A stretch of DNA of 64,000 nt from Candidatus Binatota bacterium. GTDB lineage: Bacteria > Desulfobacterota > Binatia > UBA1149. The translations under genes were made by a program, and so were the position numbers. The notes beneath the pieces were generated by a model that was not told where the DNA came from, made no database searches, and saw nothing but the letters and a program-made list of their open reading frames with translations. The stretch spans positions 62,001 through 126,000 of the forward strand of contig DUBO01000060.1 in assembly GCA_012960245.1 (NCBI GenBank). Reading direction: 5' to 3'. Of this stretch, positions 60,970 through 64,000 are shown piece after piece; position 1 is the first letter of the stretch, and each line of letters starts with the position of its first letter.

Positions 60970-62218
60970 AGTTCGCTCTACCCGGCTCGAGAACGGCCTG
61001 CGGGTCGTTACCGAGTCGGTGCGCGATGTCCCCTCTGTATCCCTCGGCGTGTGGCTTGAGACTGGTTCGCGCCACGAGGGCCAGTCGACCAACGGCGTAT
61101 GCCATTTTCTCGAGCACTTGTTTTTCAAGGGCACCGAGAAGAGAACCCCGCGGCAGATAGCCGAAGAGATCGAAGGTGTCGGCGGCACGATCGATGCCTT
61201 CACCGACAAGGAGCAGACCTGTTTTTTGACCCGCACTCTTGCGGAACATCTCGAACTATCGGTCGATGTCCTTGCCGACCTCCTGCTCAACTCTACTTTT
61301 CTCTCGGAGGATATCGAACTCGAGCGGGAAGTGATCATACATGAGATCCAGGACGCGGAAGCGATCCCCGAGGACTACATCTACGATTTCTACCTCCACT
61401 CCTGGTGGCCCGGTCATCCGCTGGGCTTACCGGTGGCGGGTACGGTTGCCAGCGTCGCGGCTATCAACCGCGATGAAATACTTGAGCAGGCACGAAAGGC
61501 GGTTCGCTCGGACCACATCGTGGTGTCGGCCGCGGGCGCGGTTGACCACGAGCAACTGGTGGACTGGTGCCGCGAGAAATTTGCAGGGCTCGTTCCCTCC
61601 GTCACAGAAAGTGAAACCGACAGACCGGATTACAACCCGGGGGTGTTTGTCTGCGAGCGCGAACTGGACCAGGCCCATCTGCTTCTCGGCTTGCCCGGCA
61701 TCTCGGTAACCGACCCTCGTTACGCCGCAGCAGAGGTGCTAGTAGCTGCGCTGGGGGGAGGAATGAGTTCGCGGCTCTTCCAGTCAGTGAGGGAGGAACG
61801 GGGCAAGGCTTACTCGGTGTACGCGTTTCTCTCGCCTTACCGGGACATAGGCTACACGGGCATCTACGCGGCCACCGGCGGATCCGACGTCGAGGAAGTG
61901 CTGGACCTCGTTTTCCAGGAGCTCACGGCGATTAAGCAGCGAGGCCTGGACCCCGGCGAACTCGCCCGCACGCGCGAGCAAATCGCAGGGGCTTGCCTGC
62001 TGTCCCTCGAGTCGATGGAGAGTCGGATGGGCCGAATTGCCCGTAACCAGCTCTACTTCGGGCGCGAGATTGCAGTAGACGAGGTCGTGGCCGAAGTCCG
62101 TGCGGTGAGCAACCAACAAGTAATGGAGATAGCGTTCGATATACTCAGTACCGACCGGGCCGGGCTGGCCCTGGTGGGCGATGCCGGCGTGGGTACCGTC
62201 TCCCTGCCCCTACCCTGA
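60959..62218 (+). CDS. M16-family zinc peptidase (processing-peptidase-like)
   Basis: A 419-residue protein. HFLEH (His49-His53) is the inverted zinc motif of M16 peptidases, with the third ligand Glu in the ELEREVIIHEI segment. A second non-catalytic M16 domain (GISVTDPRYAAAEVLVAALG, GGGMSSRLFQ) makes the C-terminal half. TTG 60959 overlaps pnp by 11 bases. The same gene follows pnp in Bacillus and Geobacter. Cytoplasmic location is inferred from the lack of a signal peptide; the substrate is unknown. Confidence 0.93.
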   Translation: MAPEVRSTRLENGLRVVTESVRDVPSVSLGVWLETGSRHEGQSTNGVCHFLEHLFFKGTEKRTPRQIAEEIEGVGGTIDAFTDKEQTCFLTRTLAEHLELSVDVLADLLLNSTFLSEDIELEREVIIHEIQDAEAIPEDYIYDFYLHSWWPGHPLGLPVAGTVASVAAINRDEILEQARKAVRSDHIVVSAAGAVDHEQLVDWCREKFAGLVPSVTESETDRPDYNPGVFVCERELDQAHLLLGLPGISVTDPRYAAAEVLVAALGGGMSSRLFQSVREERGKAYSVYAFLSPYRDIGYTGIYAATGGSDVEEVLDLVFQELTAIKQRGLDPGELARTREQIAGACLLSLESMESRMGRIARNQLYFGREIAVDEVVAEVRAVSNQQVMEIAFDILSTDRAGLALVGDAGVGTVSLPLP

Positions 62219-62230
62219 GTGGGACCCTGT

Positions 62231-62677
62231 ATGGGGTTGAAAATTGCTATAACGCGGGTTGGAGACGTGAGCGTCGATTTACCGCAACGCATGACCGAGG
62301 GCTCTGTGGGAATGGACCTTCGCGCGGCCCTCAAAGTGGCGCTGGAACTTGTGCCCAGCGAACGCGCAGCAATCCCCTGTGGGTTTGCGATTGCCATACC
62401 CCGGGGGTACGAGGGCCAAGTAAGGCCGAGAAGCGGCCTCGCTCTCAAGCAGGGATTATGTGTCCCTAATTCGCCGGGAACGATAGACCCGGATTACAGG
62501 GGCGAGGTGGCGGTTATTGTCGCTAACTTCGGCAACGATACGGTCCGTATAGAGCCAGGACAGCGTGTTGCGCAGCTGGTGATTTGTCCGGTTGCGGTGG
62601 CGGATTTCGACGAGGTCGAAGAGCTCGAACCCTCGAACAGGGGTTCTGGTGGTTTCGGCCATACCGGGAGCGCCTGA
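62231..62677 (+). CDS. dut: dUTP diphosphatase
   Basis: A 148-residue protein. All five trimeric dUTPase motifs are present: GSVGMDLRA, RPRSGLALKQG, GTIDPDYRGEVAV, RVAQLVI and RGSGGFGHTG. It hydrolyses dUTP to dUMP, keeping uracil out of DNA and supplying dTMP synthesis. ATG 62231 is preferred to GTG 62219. It follows the peptidase gene after 12 bp. Confidence 0.96.
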   Translation: MGLKIAITRVGDVSVDLPQRMTEGSVGMDLRAALKVALELVPSERAAIPCGFAIAIPRGYEGQVRPRSGLALKQGLCVPNSPGTIDPDYRGEVAVIVANFGNDTVRIEPGQRVAQLVICPVAVADFDEVEELEPSNRGSGGFGHTGSA

Positions 62678-62734
62678 CAGCACCTGGCCTGTTTGCACTG
62701 GGAGCTAGCCGGCTGATCCGGCCTTACTTGAAAT

Positions 62735-64000
62735 ATGATACCTCGTTACACCAGGGATCGAATGGGTTCGACTTGGTCGGACCAGCACCGCTACGACCTC
62801 ATGCTCGAAGTCGAGATCCGCGTGTGCGAGGCCCTCGCCAAGCGCTCGGTAATACCGGGTGACGCGGCCCGCCGCATCCGAGCGAAAGCCAGTGTAGACG
62901 GCTCACGAGTGGCTGAAATCGAGGCCGAGGTACATCACGACGTTATAGCTTTCGTTAGCGCCGCAGCCGAAAGCGTGGGTGAAGACGGCCGCTACCTGCA
63001 CTATGGAATGACGTCCTCCGATGTTCTTGACACCGCTTTTGCCCTGCAGCTGGTCGAAGCCGCAGACCAACTGCTGGAAGGCGTCTCGACGCTCATGGAG
63101 GCCGTGCGATCAAGAGCGAGGGAGCATAGAGACACCCCCACAGCCGGGCGCTCTCACGGTATACACGCGCAACCCACTACCTTCGGTCTCAAGTTGGCCG
63201 GTTGGTACGCCGAGCTACAACGGGACCGGTTCCGGCTGCTGACCGCGCGAGAGACCATAGCGAGCGGTAAACTTTCGGGTGCCGTCGGCACTTACGGTGT
63301 AAATGGGCCTGACATCGAGGCCGAAGTTCTCGAGGGGCTTGCCCTGGCGGTCGAGCCGGTGGCCACGCAGGTAGTCCCCCGGGACCGGCACGCTGAATTC
63401 TTCTGCACGCTGGCTGTATTGGCCGGTGGGCTGGAGCGTTTCGCGACCGAAATACGTCACCTGCAGAGAACCGAGGTGGGCGAAGTCCTCGAATCCTTCA
63501 GTAAGGGGCAGAAGGGCTCGTCTGCCATGCCGCACAAGCGCAATCCCATTCTGACCGAGAACATAAGCGGACTGGCGCGCCTCGTCCGTGCCAATTCACT
63601 GGCCGCACTTGAGAACATAGCCCTGTGGCACGAACGCGATATTTCGCATTCCTCGGTGGAACGGGTGATAGCACCCGATTCGACGATTGCGCTTGATTTC
63701 ATGCTCGCGCGCATGACCTCTGTGGTTAGCGGCATGGAGGTTCGGCCCGAAGCAATGGCGGCTAACCTGGAGCGTACCGGCGGCAGGATGTTCTCGGAGA
63801 AAATTCTCCTCGCCCTGGTCGAGAACGGGATCTCCCGCGACGAAGCCTACCGCTGGGTTCAGCGTTGCGCACTGGCGGAGGGCGATTTCCGCACCAACGC
63901 GGAGAAAGATGCCGATATCAGCCGCGTGCTCGATGCCAGCAGGCTCGAGAAGGCATTCGATATACAGGCCGCGCTGGGCCATGCGCACGAAGTATTTGAC
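62735..64000 (+). CDS. purB: Adenylosuccinate lyase (3' truncated by window)
   Basis: The frame is open from ATG 62735 to the window end, giving 422 residues of an expected 430 or so. MIPRYTRDRMGSTWSD is the conserved N-terminus. HYGMTSSDVLDTAF and the TAGRSHGIHAQPTT region hold catalytic residues, and GSSAMPHKRNPI is the fumarase/aspartase superfamily signature. It cleaves adenylosuccinate and SAICAR in purine synthesis. No obvious ribosome site precedes the ATG, and it lies 57 bp after dut. Confidence 0.95.
   Translation, partial: MIPRYTRDRMGSTWSDQHRYDLMLEVEIRVCEALAKRSVIPGDAARRIRAKASVDGSRVAEIEAEVHHDVIAFVSAAAESVGEDGRYLHYGMTSSDVLDTAFALQLVEAADQLLEGVSTLMEAVRSRAREHRDTPTAGRSHGIHAQPTTFGLKLAGWYAELQRDRFRLLTARETIASGKLSGAVGTYGVNGPDIEAEVLEGLALAVEPVATQVVPRDRHAEFFCTLAVLAGGLERFATEIRHLQRTEVGEVLESFSKGQKGSSAMPHKRNPILTENISGLARLVRANSLAALENIALWHERDISHSSVERVIAPDSTIALDFMLARMTSVVSGMEVRPEAMAANLERTGGRMFSEKILLALVENGISRDEAYRWVQRCALAEGDFRTNAEKDADISRVLDASRLEKAFDIQAALGHAHEVFD

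Noticed and set aside
1-64000. CRISPR arrays, insertion sequences, integrases, phage genes or attachment sites
   Set aside because: No transposase or integrase motif, no spaced direct repeats and no broken genes were seen; the only tandem repeats are in-frame coding repeats.

Overview
The window is a gene-dense, GC-rich bacterial chromosome segment of about 70 protein genes. I see no rRNA, tRNA, CRISPR array, insertion sequence or prophage. It suggests a Gram-negative bacterium: Lon, MlaEFD-type lipid transport, PlsB, ManC, a SPOR-domain protein and SecDF-YajC are all present. The order rimP-nusA-ylxR-infB-ylxP-rbfA-truB-rpsO-pnp-M16 peptidase-dut resembles Deltaproteobacteria in the broad sense (Desulfobacterota, Myxococcota, Binatota and relatives). 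The phylum assignment is inference. Many starts are GTG or TTG.

Region 1 (1-8.2 kb) begins with the 3' part of a spore-photoproduct-lyase-like radical SAM gene. It is followed by a tightly coupled operon of two DUF35 proteins, two thiolase-like proteins lacking the usual nucleophile, a crotonase and a hotdog thioesterase. A KstR-like TetR regulator lies downstream, divergent from a metallo-beta-lactamase-fold hydrolase and a second hotdog protein. A 14-bp site matching the mycobacterial KstR consensus TnnAACnnGTTnnA lies in front of the DUF35 operon and again at the 5' end of the regulator gene. Together these suggest a regulon for breakdown of steroid-like or branched acyl-CoAs.

Region 2 (8.2-26.3 kb) is mainly housekeeping: holA, an ExeA-type ATPase fused to a SPOR domain with a 15-bp tandem repeat, a small acidic protein behind a good sigma-54-type promoter, a cation/Ca2+ exchanger, a polyprenyl diphosphate synthase, a ferredoxin, coaBC, a secreted phospholipase-C-like protein, a uracil-DNA glycosylase, the NfeD-slipin pair, queA-tgt-yajC-secD-secF and a methyltransferase.

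Region 3 (26.3-36.3 kb) is a minus-strand block: an unknown conserved-looking protein, mlaE-mlaF-mlaD, a complete and almost fully overlapping seven-gene Mrp cation/proton antiporter operon, and nadA.

Region 4 (36.4-51.3 kb) holds queG, an IscA-type Fe-S protein, a glycosyltransferase-like gene without a canonical start codon, lon, a HAD phosphatase, trmI, two adjacent zinc-ribbon proteins (one with a histone-H1-like tail), an RluA-type pseudouridine synthase, a lipase-like hydrolase, manC, plsB, yqeY and a greA-like gene.

Region 5 (51.35-64 kb) is the translation/transcription operon starting with rimP. Its leader contains a textbook intrinsic terminator and a possible competing antiterminator pairing. 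The operon runs through nusA, infB, truB, rpsO and pnp, then an M16 peptidase, dut and a purB truncated by the window end.
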